Assembly: GCA_914767715.1 (NCBI GenBank)
Contig: OU612069.1
Location: 1,240,001-1,304,000 of the forward strand
Source of the DNA: Membranipora membranacea
Lineage: Eukaryota; Bryozoa; Gymnolaemata; Cheilostomatida; Membraniporidae
DNA length: 64,000 bases
Direction of reading: 5' to 3'
Position 1 is the first letter of the stretch, and every line of letters begins with the position of its first letter. The notes under the pieces were generated by a model. That model was not told the DNA's origin, did not search any database, and worked only from the letters and a program-made list of their open reading frames with translations. Shown piece by piece: positions 24,201 through 39,200 of this stretch. The translations under genes and the position numbers were made by a program.

Positions 24201-27200
24201 TTATTTATTATTATGTTGTAATAAATTCAAAGCTTACCGATGAATCACGCAGAAGATGTTTCATCTCCGGAAGTCTGACTATTGACTCAGGAACATTTGT
24301 CAGCTTCTCATTGTCACGGATGTCTAGTCTCTCTAAGCTTCCGAGTTTGTTCAGACTGTCAAGAACAAGGATTTGGGTGTAATAAAAGTAAAGGGTGACC
24401 AACAACATTGATTGAGCATATATATCAACTCTAAAATATTTCCAAGACTAGGCTTTCCCTCAGAGACGGAGACTCACAAGATAGACTCGAATGAAAAAAT
24501 CGGCTAAGTTGTTTGCCATGAATTGTTATGGGATTATTTATAATCCTAAGATAACACATGTAATAATGTCAACATCAAGCATAGAAATGGACAAATACGT
24601 GATAAAGAACATTGTCACAGACTAAAAAACTTACCAATCAGGTAAATCAGAAAGTCCACAGTTGCTTATGTTCAGCTCTTTTAGTTGAGTAACTTTCTTG
24701 GAGAGATGATTGAAGAATGTTTTATCAGCCATATTTCCTGACACAGATAGATGTTCCAATATTCTGAGATTGTCCAGTCTGAAAAGTTAGAAATCAAATC
24801 ATGATGACACTGCTGTAAGTTGAACACAAAAAAATTATTTCAGATCAATCTTAACTTTAACTGTAACATCTTTCGTGTTTATCATAACTTAGAGATGATT
24901 CATAATGCAATTAGAAGCTGATTTTAGCACCAGTGTAATACTATCACAGGACATGTTGGGTATCCTCAGCCTAAATTACAACCGAGAAAATAATATCTCG
25001 TTCTACGCAATAAAAGATGCAATAACATTCAAATTATAACGTTCAAAATTGGTGAAACCAACTTGTGTACAGACATTATGTCACAAAAGTGCAAAAATTC
25101 TTGGAATATATCATAATGTCAGTAGGTAACCCGCATAAGTGTTTGTGATTTGAGTAGACGCATGGAGCTCATCCTGAAGTGTCTTCAACTCTTTATTTTA
25201 GCACCACATGCACCCTCTGTTCTCTTCCACCAGTCCCTATATCTTGTGCCCATTACATGACATTGGAAACTTTGAGAGCTTAGGCTATGCTGTGCCTCGT
25301 TAAGCCTGACATTTTGTTCTTGTACATATACATTTTGCCTAGCACATAAATAATATAAACTTACAATATGAATGCAGTAACTTACTGTAACTCCTTCAGA
25401 TCGAGCTTACATTCATCGATAATAAGTGTGGTTAGGCTGCCCGGCAGCACATGAGACATTTCTTGTACAGCAAGACCAATATTCCGAGATAGGTCCAGAA
25501 TTTTTAGTTTCTTCAGAGTTTCTAGAGCAGGGCTGTAATGATAGGGTAGAAAAATCTGTAACGGTAAGGGCGTTGAAATGGTACAATATTTGAATATTTC
25601 GTTGTATTTCATTGTTAATTTCGCATAAATAATTTCACGCAAAATTTTCTAAATCTCATCAAATTTTTCCATGATTCTGCTAACCTTAGATCATTACTGA
25701 TAGTTCACTTCACAATTATTGTTCATACTACAAATTAGTTAGAAAGATTTTTGTGAGAATCGGTGCCCTTCAACTAAAATACACAATAACAAAAGGACAA
25801 CTCACGTCAAATCATCAATATATTAGAGTGCCAAGTAAATCATTATTTTTATATACAGATTTTACAATATCATAATATGTGATATCACAGACTGGCCTAT
25901 ACTACCGTCATCTGCCAAAACAACAAAAGTTTGTTTAAGGTTTTAAAAAATCGATGCTTTACACAATTTTTGTTTGGGCACTCTTGTCCCTCATACGTAG
26001 CCATGTAAATTTTGACAACCCAAGTCCTTATACAAGTGGTACTTTTTCCATTTCTCCGAAGTGGCGTTACACCATATTTCAGTGCTGTGAGCATTATTTC
26101 ATCTGGTAAAACACAACAAGTCCTATATTACACAATAAAAGCCTGACTTTTTGTTAGCCTTTGTTAGTGGTATTATGTTAGATGACAACAGTAAAGCATT
26201 AGGAGTGCTGTCAAAATAATCTGATTATCAACATAAACACGCTTGTGCCGCAGATCTATAAATGCTCAGTTAGACCTGGACGTTGAAAACTTCAGAACCT
26301 TTGTCACTCACATGTTCGTCAAGCCACAGCCTCTAGCATAGAGGCGCTCCAATCTTTGTAAATCAGCCAAAAACTTGGGCAGACTCCCTAGCTGATTCTC
26401 TGATATATCTATCTCTTTCAAGTGTTCGGGTAGATGGATCCTGTAAGATAAGCATAATTTAATCAATTACCACAAAGTCACAGGTAATCCATACCTATAA
26501 CAATCTGGCTAGAGTGACAGAGCACACAATACAAACCCATCACAATAAAATAACATAGAATGCCCCATATGAAAATCTTTGGCCACAACTAAAGCACAAT
26601 ACCTGACTTAATTTCACATGGTCTGGATCCATGTGGCAAAAACAAGTTAATGTATACTAATGATATTCATTTTAAAATGGGTAATGTGTTCGTAACACTA
26701 TTTAGTTTCCGTTCCTTTCCTAAGACGACATAAATGGGCTACTCGTCAGCCCCCTAAATTATTTCAATGGAATTCAGAGTTTTAGAAAAACCTAATTTGT
26801 ACAACATATTATATTGTAATTCTTCTTCATTATTATTTTTTTCCTATGTTCATGACATAATTGGGAGTGTTTTCAATAATTTTATTCTTATAACCTGTTC
26901 AATTGGGCTGCGTTGTCTAGGGAATTAAAAAAAGACAAGATTTGTTGCCGCAGCAAACAATTTCATTATTGGTCTCTGAACACTGACCGTTATCTGGAAA
27001 CAATATTATTATTTATAAATATATATATATTACGGCTATGACACAGGCATGGAGCATCAACCTGTTATTTTTAGTTCAGTTCGGTTGAGGTGATCAAGCA
27101 TAGAAATGGACAAAATATGTGATAAAGAACATTGTCACAGACTAAAAAACTTACCAATCAGGTAAATCAGTAAGTCCACAGTTGCTTATGTTCAGCTCTT

Positions 27201-30200
27201 TTAGTTGAGTAACTTTCTTGGAGAGATGATCGAAGAATGTTTCATCAGCCATATTCCCTGACACAGATAGATGTTCCAATATTCTGAGATTGTCCAGTCT
27301 GAAAAGTTAGAAATCAAATCATGATGACACTGCTGTAAGTTGAACACAAAAAATTATTTCAGATCAATTTTAGCTTTAACTGTAACATCTTTCGTGTTTA
27401 TCATAATTTAGAGATGATTCATAATGCAATTAGAAGCTGATTTTAGCACCAGTGTAATACTACCACGGGACATGTTGGGTATCCTCAGCCTAAATTAGAA
27501 CCGAGAAAATAATATCTCTCGTTCTAAGCAATAAAAGTTGCAATAACATTCAAATTATTCCGTACAAAATTGGTGAAACCAACTTGTGTACGGACATTAT
27601 GTCACGAAAGTGCAAAAAAATTTTGGTATATATTATAATTTCAGTAGGTAACCAGCATAAGCGTTTGTGATTTGGATGGACGCATGGAGCTCATCCTGAA
27701 GTGTCTTCAACTCTTTATTTTAGCACCACATGTTCTCTTCCACCAGTTCCTATATCTTGTGTCCATTACATGACATTAGACACTTTGAGAGCTTAGGCTG
27801 TGCCTTGTTCAGTCTGAAATTTTGTTTTTGTACATAATAATACATTTTGCCTCGAACATAAATAATATACACTTATAATATGAATACAGTCACTTACTGT
27901 AACTCCTTCAGTTTGAGCTTACATTCATCGATATTCAGTGTGGTGAGGCTGCCCGGCAGCACATGAGACATTTCTTTTACATCAAGGCCCATATTCCGAG
28001 ATAGGTCTAGAATCTTTAGTTTCTTCAGAGTTTCTAGAGCAGAGCTGTAATAATAGGGTAGAAAAATCTGTAATGGTAATGGCGTTGAAATGGAACAAAA
28101 TTTGTATATTGCATTGTATTTCCTTGTTTATTTCACATAAATCATTTCCTGCAAAATTTCTAAGTCTCATCAAATTCTTCCATGATTCTGCTAACCTTAG
28201 ATCATTACTGATAGTTCACTTCAAAATTATTAAGCTGCATTTATACTGCAAATTAGTTAGACAGATTTTTGTGAGAAATTTTGCCCTCTAAAATACGCAA
28301 TAACAAAAGGACAACTCATGGTCAGATCATCAATATATAAGAGTGCCAAATAACTCATTAGTTTTGTTTACAGATTTTACAATAGCATGATACCCCGCCC
28401 GGGGGCTGTCGGTTAAAGGTTGTAAAAAATCATGGTTTCACGCATCTTTGGTTTGGGCACGCTCGTCATCAGACAAAATCATGAAAACTTTGACAGCCCC
28501 AATCCTTACACAAGGTTCAATGTAACACAACACCATAATTTAGTGCTGTGAGCATTATTTCATCTGGTAAGACACAATAGGTCCTTTATTACAAAATAGA
28601 AGCAAGACTTTTTTGTAAGCGTCTGTTTGTGGTGTTATGCCAGATGACAACTGTTACAATAAAGCATTAGGAGCGATCTCAAAATAATCAGAACATCAAA
28701 GTATACACTCTTGTGCCACAGATCTATAAGCACTCAGTTAAACCTGGACATGGATAACTTCAGAACCTTTGTCACTCACATGTTTGTCAACCCACAGCCT
28801 CTAGCATAGAGGCGCTCCAAACTTTGTAAATCAGCCAAAAACTCAGGCAGACTCCCTAGCTGATTCTCTGAGATATCTATCTCCTTCAAGTGTTCAGGTA
28901 GATGGAGCCTGTAAAGATAAGCATAATCTAAAACATACGATGTCTATCGACAATTCAGTACATATTAAATTTGTTGTGGCTTGAAGAAATTTCACCATTA
29001 GTCTTAGAGTACTGCCTGCCATTTCACAGAAAACACATTGAAACCATGCAAGGACTCTCAGGATCTTCCACAGAGGACTGAGCATAGATTAACTTACTGA
29101 TTAGTTGAAGCATACAGTGGGATTTAACAAAAGAATACAGTTGCCTCAACTAAAAATCATTGGCCTGACATGAGTATGGGCACCACACAAGTATCATCTA
29201 CAGTTAACCAATCCTAGCAAACATCGTGTAACAATATTTTCAACGCTTCGCTGGATATTTTTTCAGCAAGTGTATGTTTATTTCAGTTACTATGATAAAG
29301 AGTTGCTCTTTCTTTTTCATTACCAAGTGAAATAAATTTAGAGTGTTACACTAGGGCGAATTTATCCTTACCAAGAGAGGTCATCCAGCTGTAACCCACA
29401 GGCTCTGATAGAGAGGATCTTGAGTTTTCTAGGAAGGTGCGGAAGAGACTTTACATCAGTAACTTTGTTCTCTGATAAGTCCAGGAATTCCAGCTTATCT
29501 AACTTCGTGTAACCTACGAAATATCACATCATTATCTCACTATTGAGGATTTAACAAAAGAATACAGTTATATCAACTAAAAATTTTTGACCTGACATGA
29601 GTATGGGCACCACACAAGTATCATCTACAGTTAACCAATCCTAGCAAACATGGTGTAACAATATTTTCAACGCATCGTAGGTTTTTTTTTCAGCAAGTGA
29701 ATGTTTATTTGAGTTACTATGATAAAGAGTTGCCCTATCTTTCTCATTGCCCAGTGAACCAGCTTTATAGTGTTACACTAGGGCGAATTTATCCTTACCA
29801 AGAGAGGTCATCCAGCTGTAACCCACAGTCTCTGATATAGAGGCTCTTGAGTTTTCTAGGAAGGTGCTGAAGAGACTTTACATCAGTAACTTTGTTCTCT
29901 GATAAGTCCAGGATTTCTAGGTCATATAAGCAGTGTAACCTACGAAATATCACATCATTATCTCACTATTAAGGATTTAACAAAAGAATACAGTTGCATC
30001 AACTAAAAAATTATTGGCTTGACTGACATGAGTATGGGCACCACACAAGTATCATCTACAGTTAACCAATCCTAGCAAACATGCTGTACCAATATTTTCA
30101 ACACATTGTTGGTTTTTTTTCAGCAAGTGTATGTTTATTTCAGTTACTATGATAAAGAGTTGCTCATTCTGTTTCATTACCAAGTGAAACAACTTTATAG

Positions 30201-33200
30201 TGTTACACTAGGGCGAACTTATCCTTACCAAGAGAGGTCATCCAGCAGCAACCCACAGGCTCTGACAGAGAGGCTCTTGAGTTTTCTAGGAAGGAGCCGA
30301 AGAGACTTTACATCAGTAATTTTGTTCTCTGATAAGTCCAGGAATTCCAGCTTATCTAACTCGTGTAACCTACGAAATATCACATCATTGTCTCACTATT
30401 GAGGATTTAACAGAAGAATACGGTTACATCAACTAAAAATTTTTGACCTGACATGAGTATGGGCACCACACAAGTATCATCTACAAGTAACCAATCCTAG
30501 CAAACATGGTGTAACAATATTTTCAACGCATCGTAGGTTTCTTTTTCAGCAAGTGAATGTTTATTTGAGTTACTATGATAAAGAGTTGCCCTTTCTTTCT
30601 CATTACCAAGTGAACCAGCTTTATAGTGTTACACTAGGGCGAACTTATCCTTACCAAGAGTGGTCATCCAGCTGTAACCCACAGAGCTTTATAGTGTTAC
30701 ACTAGGGCGAATTTATCCTTACCAAGAGAGGTCATCCAGCTGTAACCCACAGTCTCTGATATAGAGGCTCTTGAGTTTTCTAGGAAGGTGCTGAAGAGAC
30801 TTTACATCAGTAACTTTGTTCTCTGATAAGTCCAGGATTTCTAGGTCATATAAGCAGTGTAACCTACGAAATATCACATCATTATCTCACTATTAAGGAT
30901 TTAACAAAAGAATACAGTTGCATCAACTAAAAAATTATTGGCTTGACTGACATGAGTATGGGCACCACACAAGTATCATCTACAGTTAACCAATCCTAGC
31001 AAACATGCTGTACCAATATTTTCAACACATTGTTGGTTTTTTTTCAGCAAGTGTATGTTTATTTCAGTTACTATGATAAAGAGTTGCTCATTCTGTTTCA
31101 TTACCAAGTGAAACAACTTTATAGTGTTACACTAGGGCGAACTTATCCTTACCAAGAGAGGTCATCCAGCAGCAACCCACAGGCTCTGACAGAGAGGCTC
31201 TTGAGTTTTCTAGGAAGGAGCCGAAGAGACTTTACATCAGTAATTTTGTTCTCTGATAAGTCCAGGAATTCCAGCTTATCTAACTCGTGTAACCTACGAA
31301 ATATCACATCATGGTCTCACTATTGAGGATTTAACAGAAGAATACGGTTACATCAACTAAAAATTTTTGACCTGACATGAGTATGGGCACCACACAAGTA
31401 TCATCTACAAGTAACCAATCCTAGCAAACATGGTGTAACAATATTTTCAACGCATCGTAGGTTTCTTTTTCAGCAAGTGAATGTTTATTTGAGTTACTAT
31501 GATAAAGAGTTGCCCTTTCTTTCTCATTACCAAGTGAACCAGCTTTATAGTGTTACACTAGGGCGAACTTATCCTTACCAAGAGTGGTCATCCAGCTGTA
31601 ACCCACATGCTCTGATAGAGAGGCTCTTGAGTTCTCTAGGAAGGTGCCGAAGAGACTTTACATCAGTAACTTTGTTCTCTGATAAGTCCAGGATTTCTAG
31701 GTCATATAACCAGCGTAACCTACGAAATATCACATCATAATCTCACTATTGAGGATTTAACAAAAGAATACAGTTGCATCAACTAAAAATAATTGGCCTG
31801 AAATGAGTATGGGCACCACACAAGTATCATCTACAGTTAACCAATCCTAGCAAACATGGTGTAACAATATTTTCAACGCATCGTAGGTTTCTTTTTCAGC
31901 AAGTGAATGTTTATTTGAGTTACTATGATAAAGAGTTGCCCTTTCTTTCTCATTACCAAGTGAACCAGCTTTATAGTGTTAAACTAGGACGAATTTATCC
32001 TTACCAAGAGAGGTCATCCAGCTGTAACCCACAGGCTCTGATAGAGAGGGTCTTGAGTTTTCTAGGAAGGTGCGGAAGAGACTTTACATCAGTAACTTTG
32101 TTCTCTGATAAGTCCAGGAATTCCAGCTTATCTAACTCGTGTAACCTACGAAATATCACATCATTATCTCACTATTGAGGATTTAACAAAAGAATACAGT
32201 TGCATCAACTAAAAACTTTTGGCCTGACATGAGTATGGGCACCACACAAGTATCATCAACAGTTAACCAATCCTAGCGAACATGGTGTAACAATATTTGC
32301 AACGCATCGTAGGTTTATTTTTCAGCAAGTGAATGTTTATTTGAGTTACTATGATAAAGAGTTGCCCTTTCTTTCTCCTTACCAAGTGAAACAACTTTAT
32401 AGTGTTACACTAGGGCGAACTTATCCTTACCAAGAGTGGTCATCCAGCTGTAACCCACAGGCTCTGATAGAGAGGCTCTTGAGTTTTCTAGGAAGGTGCG
32501 GAAGAGACTTTACATCAGTAACTTTGTTCTCTGATAAGTCCAGGAATTACAGCTTATCTAACTCGTGTAACCTACGAAAGATCACATCATTATCTCACTA
32601 TTGAGGATTTAACAAAAGAATACAGTTGCATCAACTAAAAATTTTAGGCCTGACATGAGTATGGGCACCACACAAGTATCATCTACAGTTAACCAATCCT
32701 AGCAAACATGGTGTAACAATATTTTCAACGCATCGTAGGTTTTTTTTTCAGCAAGTGAATGTTTATTTGAGTTACTATGATAAAGAGTTGCCCTTTCTTT
32801 CTCTTTACCAAGTGAAACAACTTTATAGTGTTACACTAGGGCGAACTTATCCTTACCAAGAGTGGTCATCCAGCTGTAACCCACATGCTCTGATAGAGAG
32901 GCTCTTGAGTTCTCTAGGAAGGTGCCGAAGAGACTTTACATCAGTAACTTTGTTCTCTGATAAGTCCAGGATTTCTAGGTCATATAACCAGCGTAACCTA
33001 CGAAATATCACATCATAATCTCACTATTGAGGATTTAACAAAAGAATACAGTTGCATCAACTAAAAATAATTGGCCTGAAATGAGTATGGGCACCACACA
33101 AGTATCATCTACAGTTAACCAATCCTAGCAAACATGGTGTAACAATATTTTCAACGCATCGTAGGTTTCTTTTTCAGCAAGTGAATGTTTATTTGAGTTA

Positions 33201-36200
33201 CTATGATAAAGAGTTGCCCTTTCTTTCTCATTACCAAGTGAACCAGCTTTATAGTGTTAAACTAGGACGAATTTATCCTTACCAAGAGAGGTCATCCAGC
33301 TGTAACCCACAGGCTCTGATAGAGAGGGTCTTGAGTTTTCTAGGAAGGTGCGGAAGAGACTTTACATCAGTAACTTTGTTCTCTGATAAGTCCAGGAATT
33401 CCAACTTATCTAACTCGTGTAACCTACGAAATATCACATCATTATCTCACTATTGAGGATTTAACAAGAGAATACAGTTGCATCAACTAAAAATTTTTGG
33501 CCTGACATGACTATGGGCACCACACAAGTATCATCTACAGTTAACCAATCCTAGCAAACATGGTGTAACAATATTTTCAACGCATCGTAGGTTTCTTTTT
33601 CAGCAAGTGAATGTTTATTTGAGTTACTATGATAAAGAGTTGCCCTTTCTTTCTCATTACCAAGTGAACCAGCTTTATAGTGTTAAATTAGGGCGAATTT
33701 ATCCTTACCAAGAGAGGTCATCCAGCTGTAACCCACAGGCTCTGATAGAGAGGGTCTTGAGTTTTCTAGGAAGGTGCGGAAGAGACTTTACATCAGTAAC
33801 TTTGTTCTCTGATAAGTCCAGGAATTCAAGCTTATCTAACTCGTGTAACCTACGAAATATCACATCATTATCTCACTATTGAGGATTTAACAAAAGAATA
33901 CAGTTGCATCAACTAAAAACTTTTGGCCTGACATGACTATGGGCACCACACAAGTATCATCTACAGTTAACCAATCCTAGCAAACATGGTGAGACAATAT
34001 TTTCAACGCATCGCTGGTTTTTTTTTTCAGCAAGTGTATGTTTATTTCAGTTACTATGATAAAGAGTTGCCCTTTCTTTCTCATTACCAAGTGAACCAGC
34101 TTTATAGTGTTAAACTAGGGCGAATTTATCCTTACCAAGAGAGGTCATCCAGCTGTAACCCACAGGCTCTGATAGAGAGGCTCTTGAGTTTTCTAGGAAG
34201 GTGCGGAAGAGACTTTACATCAGTAAATTTGTTCTCTGATAAGTCCAGGATTTCCAGCTTATCTAACTCGTGTAAGCTGCGAAATATCACATCATTATCT
34301 CGCTATTGAGGATTTAACAAAAGAATACAGTTACATCTACTAAAAATTATTGGCCTGACATGAGGATGGGCACCACACAAGTATCATCTACAGTTAACCA
34401 ATCCTAGCAAACATGGTGTAACAATATTTTCAACGCATCGTAGGTTTCTTTTTCAGCAAGTGAATGTTTATTTGAGTTACTATGATAAAGAGTTGCCCTT
34501 TCTTTCTCATTACCAAGTGAACCAGCTTTATAGTGTTAAACTAGGACGAATTTATCCTTACCAAGAGAGGTCATCCAGCTGTAACCCACAGGCTCTGATA
34601 GAGAGGGTCTTGAGTTTTCTAGGAAGGTGCGGAAGAGACTTTACATCAGTAACTTTGTTCTCTGATAAGTCCAGGAATTCCAGCTTATCTAACTCGTGTA
34701 ACCTACGAAATATCACATCATTATCTCACTATTGAGGATTTAACAAGAGAATACAGTTGCATCAACTAAAAATTTTTGGCCTGACATGAGTATGGGCACC
34801 ACACAAGTATCATCTACAGTTAACCAATCCTAGCAAACATGGTGTAACAATATTTTCAACGCATCGTAGGTTTCTTTTTCAGCAAGTGAATGTTTATTTG
34901 AGTTACTATGATAAAGAGTTGCCCTTTCTTTCTCATTACCAAGTGAACCAGCTTTATAGTGTTAAATTAGGGCGAATTTATCCTTACCAAGAGAGGTCAT
35001 CCAGCTGTAACCCACAGGCTCTGATAGAGAGGGTCTTGAGTTTTCTAGGAAGGTGCGGAAGAGACTTTACATCAGTAACTTTGTTCTCTGATAAGTCCAG
35101 GAATTCAAGCTTATCTAACTCGTGTAACCTACGAAATATCACATCATTATCTCACTATTGAGGATTTAACAAAAGAATACAGTTGCATCAACTAAAAACT
35201 TTTGGCCTGACATGACTATGGGCACCACACAAGTATCATCTACAGTTAACCAATCCTAGCAAACATGGTGAGACAATATTTTCAACGCATCGCTGGTTTT
35301 TTTTTTCAGCAAGTGTATGTTTATTTCAGTTACTATGATAAAGAGTTGCCCTTTCTTTCTCATTACCAAGTGAACCAGCTTTATAGTGTTAAACTAGGGC
35401 GAATTTATCCTTACCAAGAGAGGTCATCCAGCTGTAACCCACAGGCTCTGATAGAGAGGGTCTTGAGTTTTCTAGGAAGGTGCGGAAGAGACTTTACATC
35501 AGTAAATTTGTTCTCTGATAAGTCCAGGATTTCCAGCTTATCTAACTCGTGTAACCTGCGAAATATCACATCATTATCTCGCTATTGAGGATTTAACAAA
35601 AGAATACAGTTACATCTACTAAAAATTATTGGCCTGACATGAGGATGGGCACCACACAAGTATCATCTACAGTTAACCAATCCTAGCAAACATGGTGTAA
35701 CAATATTTTCAACGCATCGTAGGTTTTTTTTCAGCAAGTGAATGTTTATTTGAGTTACTATGATAAAGAGTTGCCCTTTCTTTCTCATTACCAAGTGAAA
35801 CAACTTTATAGTGTTACACTAGGGCGAACTTATCCTTACCAAGAGTGGTCATCCAGCTGTAACCCACACGCTCTGATAGAGAGGCTCTTGAGTTCTCTAG
35901 GAAGGTGCCGAAGAGACTTTACATCAGTAACTTTGTTCTCTGATAAGTCCAGGATTTCCAGCTTATCTAACTTGTGTAACCTGCGAAATATCACATCATT
36001 ATCTCGCTATTGAGGATTTAACAAAAGAATACAGTTACATCAACTAAAAATTATTGGCCTGACATGAGTATGGGCACCACACAAGTATCATCTACAGTTA
36101 ACCAATCCTAGCAAACATGGTGAGACAATATTTTCAACGCATCGCTGGTTTTTTTTTTCAGCAAGTGTATGTTTATTTCAGTTACTATGATAAAGAGTTG

Positions 36201-39200
36201 CCCTTTCTTTCTCATTACCAAGTGAACCAACTTTATAGTGTTACACTAGGGCGAATTTATCCTTACCGATTCTTAGAGAGGTGATCCAGCTGTAACCCAC
36301 ATGCTCTGATAAAGAGACTCTTGAGTTTTCTAGGTAGCTCCGGAAGAGACATTACATCAGTAACTTCATTCTCTGATAGGTCCAGGAATTCCAGCTTATC
36401 TAACTCTTGTAACCTGCGAAATATCACATCATTATCTCGCTATGGAGGATTTAACAAAAGAAAACAGTTGCATCAACTAAAAATTATTGGCCTGACATGA
36501 GTATGGGCACCACACAAGTATCATCTACAGATAACCAATCCTAGCAAACATGGTGTAACAATATTTTCAACACATCTCTGGTTTTTTTTCCAGCAAGTGT
36601 ATGTTTATTTCAGTTACTATGATAAAGAGTTGCGCTTTCTTTCTCATTACCAAGTGAAGCAACTTTATAGTGTTACACTAGAGCGGATTTATCCTTACAG
36701 ATACTTAGGGAGGTGGTCCAGCTGTAACCCACAGGCTCTGAGAGAGAGGCTCTTGAGATTTCTAGGAAGAGTCCAAATATTCCTTACATCAGTAACTTTG
36801 TTCTCTGATAAGTCCAGGAATTCCAGCTTATCTAACTCGTTTAACCTACGAAATATCACATCATTATCTCACTATTGAGGATTTAACAAAAGAATACAGT
36901 TGCATCAACTAAAAATGATTGGCCTGACATGACTATGGGCACCACACAAGTATCATCTACAGTTAACCAATCCTAGCAAACATGGTGTAACAATATTTTC
37001 AACACATCTCTGGTTTTTTTTCCAGCAAGTGTATGTTTATTTCAGTTACTATGATAAAGAGTTGCCCTTTCTTTCTCATTACCAAGTGAACCAACTTTAT
37101 AGTGTTACACTAGGGCGAACTTATCCTTACCAAGAGTGGTCATCCAGCTGTAACCCACAGGCTCTGATAGAGAGGCTCTTGAGTTTTCTAGGAAGGTGCG
37201 GAAGAGACTTTACATCAGTAACTTTGTTCTCTGATAAGTCCAGGAATTCCAGCTTATCTAACTCGTGTAACCTACGAAAGATCACATCATTATCTCACTA
37301 TTGAGGATTTAACAAAAGAATACAGTTGCATCAACTAAAAATTTTAGGCCTGACATGAGTATGGGCACCACACAAGTATCATCTACAGTTAACCAATCCT
37401 AGCAAACATGGTGTAACAATATTTTCAACGCATCGTAGGTTTCTTTTTCAGCAAGTGAATGTTTATTTGAGTTACTATGATAAAGAGTTGCCCTTTCTTT
37501 CTCATTACCAAGTGAACCAGCTTTATAGTGTTACACTAGGGCGAATTTATCCTTACCAAGAGAGGTCATCCAGGTGTAACCCACAGGCTCTGATAGAGAG
37601 GGTCTTGAGTTTTCTAGGAAGGTGCCGAAGAGACTTTACATCAGTAACTTTGTTCTCTGATAAGTCCAGGAATTCCAGCTTATCTAACTCGTATAACCTA
37701 CGAAATATCACATCATTATCTCACTATTGAGGATTTAACAAAAGAATACAGTTGCATCAACTATAAACTTTTGGCCTGACATGAGTATGGGCACCACACA
37801 AGTATCATCTACAGTTAACCAATCCTAGCAAACATGGTGTAACAATATTTGCAACGCATCGTAGGTTTATTTTTCAGCAAGTGAATGTTTATTTGAGTTA
37901 CTATGATAAAGAGTTGCCCTTTCTTTCTCCTTACCAAGTGAAACAACTTTATAGTGTTACACTAGGGCGAACTTATCCTTACCAAGAGTGGTCATCCAGC
38001 TGTAACCCACAGGCTCTGATAGAGAGGCTCTTGAGTTCTCTAGGAAGGTGCCGAAGATACTTTACATCAGTAACTTTGTTCTCTGATAAGTCCAGGAATT
38101 CCAGCTTATCTAACTCGTGTAACCTACGAAATATCACATCATTATCTCACTATTGAGGATTTAACAAGAGAATACAGTTGCATCAACTAAAAATTTTTGG
38201 CCTGACATGAGTATGGGCACCACACAAGTATCATCTACAGTTAACCAATCCTAGCTAACATGGTGTAACAATATTTTCAACGCATCGTAGGTTTCTTTTT
38301 CAGCAAGTGAATGTTTATTTGAGTTACTATGATAAAGAGTTGCCCTTTCTTTCTCATTACCAAGTGAACCAGCTTTATAGTGTTAAACTAGGGCGAATTT
38401 ATCCTTACCAAGAGAGGTCATCCAGCTGTAACCCACAGGCTCTGATAGAGAGGGTCTTGAGTTTTCTAGGAAGGTGCGGAAGAGACTTTACATCAGTAAC
38501 TTTGTTCTCTGATAAGTCCAGGAATTCAAGCTTATCTAACTCGTGTAACCTACGAAATATCACATCATTATCTCACTATTGAGGATTTAACAAAAGAATA
38601 CAGTTGCATCAACTAAAAACTTTTGGCCTGACATGACTATGGGCACCACACAAGTATCATCTACAGTTAACCAATCCTAGCAAACATGGTGAGACAATAT
38701 TTTCAACGCATCGCTGGTTTTTTTTTTCAGCAAGTGTATGTTTATTTCAGTTACTATGATAAAGAGTTGCCCTTTCTTTCTCATTACCAAGTGAACCAGC
38801 TTTATAGTGTTAAACTAGGGCGAATTTATCCTTACCAAGAGAGGTCATCCAGCTGTAACCCACAGGCTCTGATAGAGAGGGTCTTGAGTTTTCTAGGAAG
38901 GTGCGGAAGAGACTTTACATCAGTAAATTTGTTCTCTGATAAGTCCAGGATTTCCAGCTTATCTAACTCGTGTAACCTGCGAAATATCACATCATTATCT
39001 CGCTATTGAGGATTTAACAAAAGAATACAGTTGCATCAACTAAAAATGATTGGCCTGACATGAGTACGGGCACCACACAAGTATCATCTACAGTTAACAA
39101 ATCCTAGCAAACATGGTGTAACAATATTTTCAACACATCTCTGGTTTTTTTTCCAGCAAGTGTATGTTTATTTCAGTTACTATGATAAAGAGTTGCCCTT

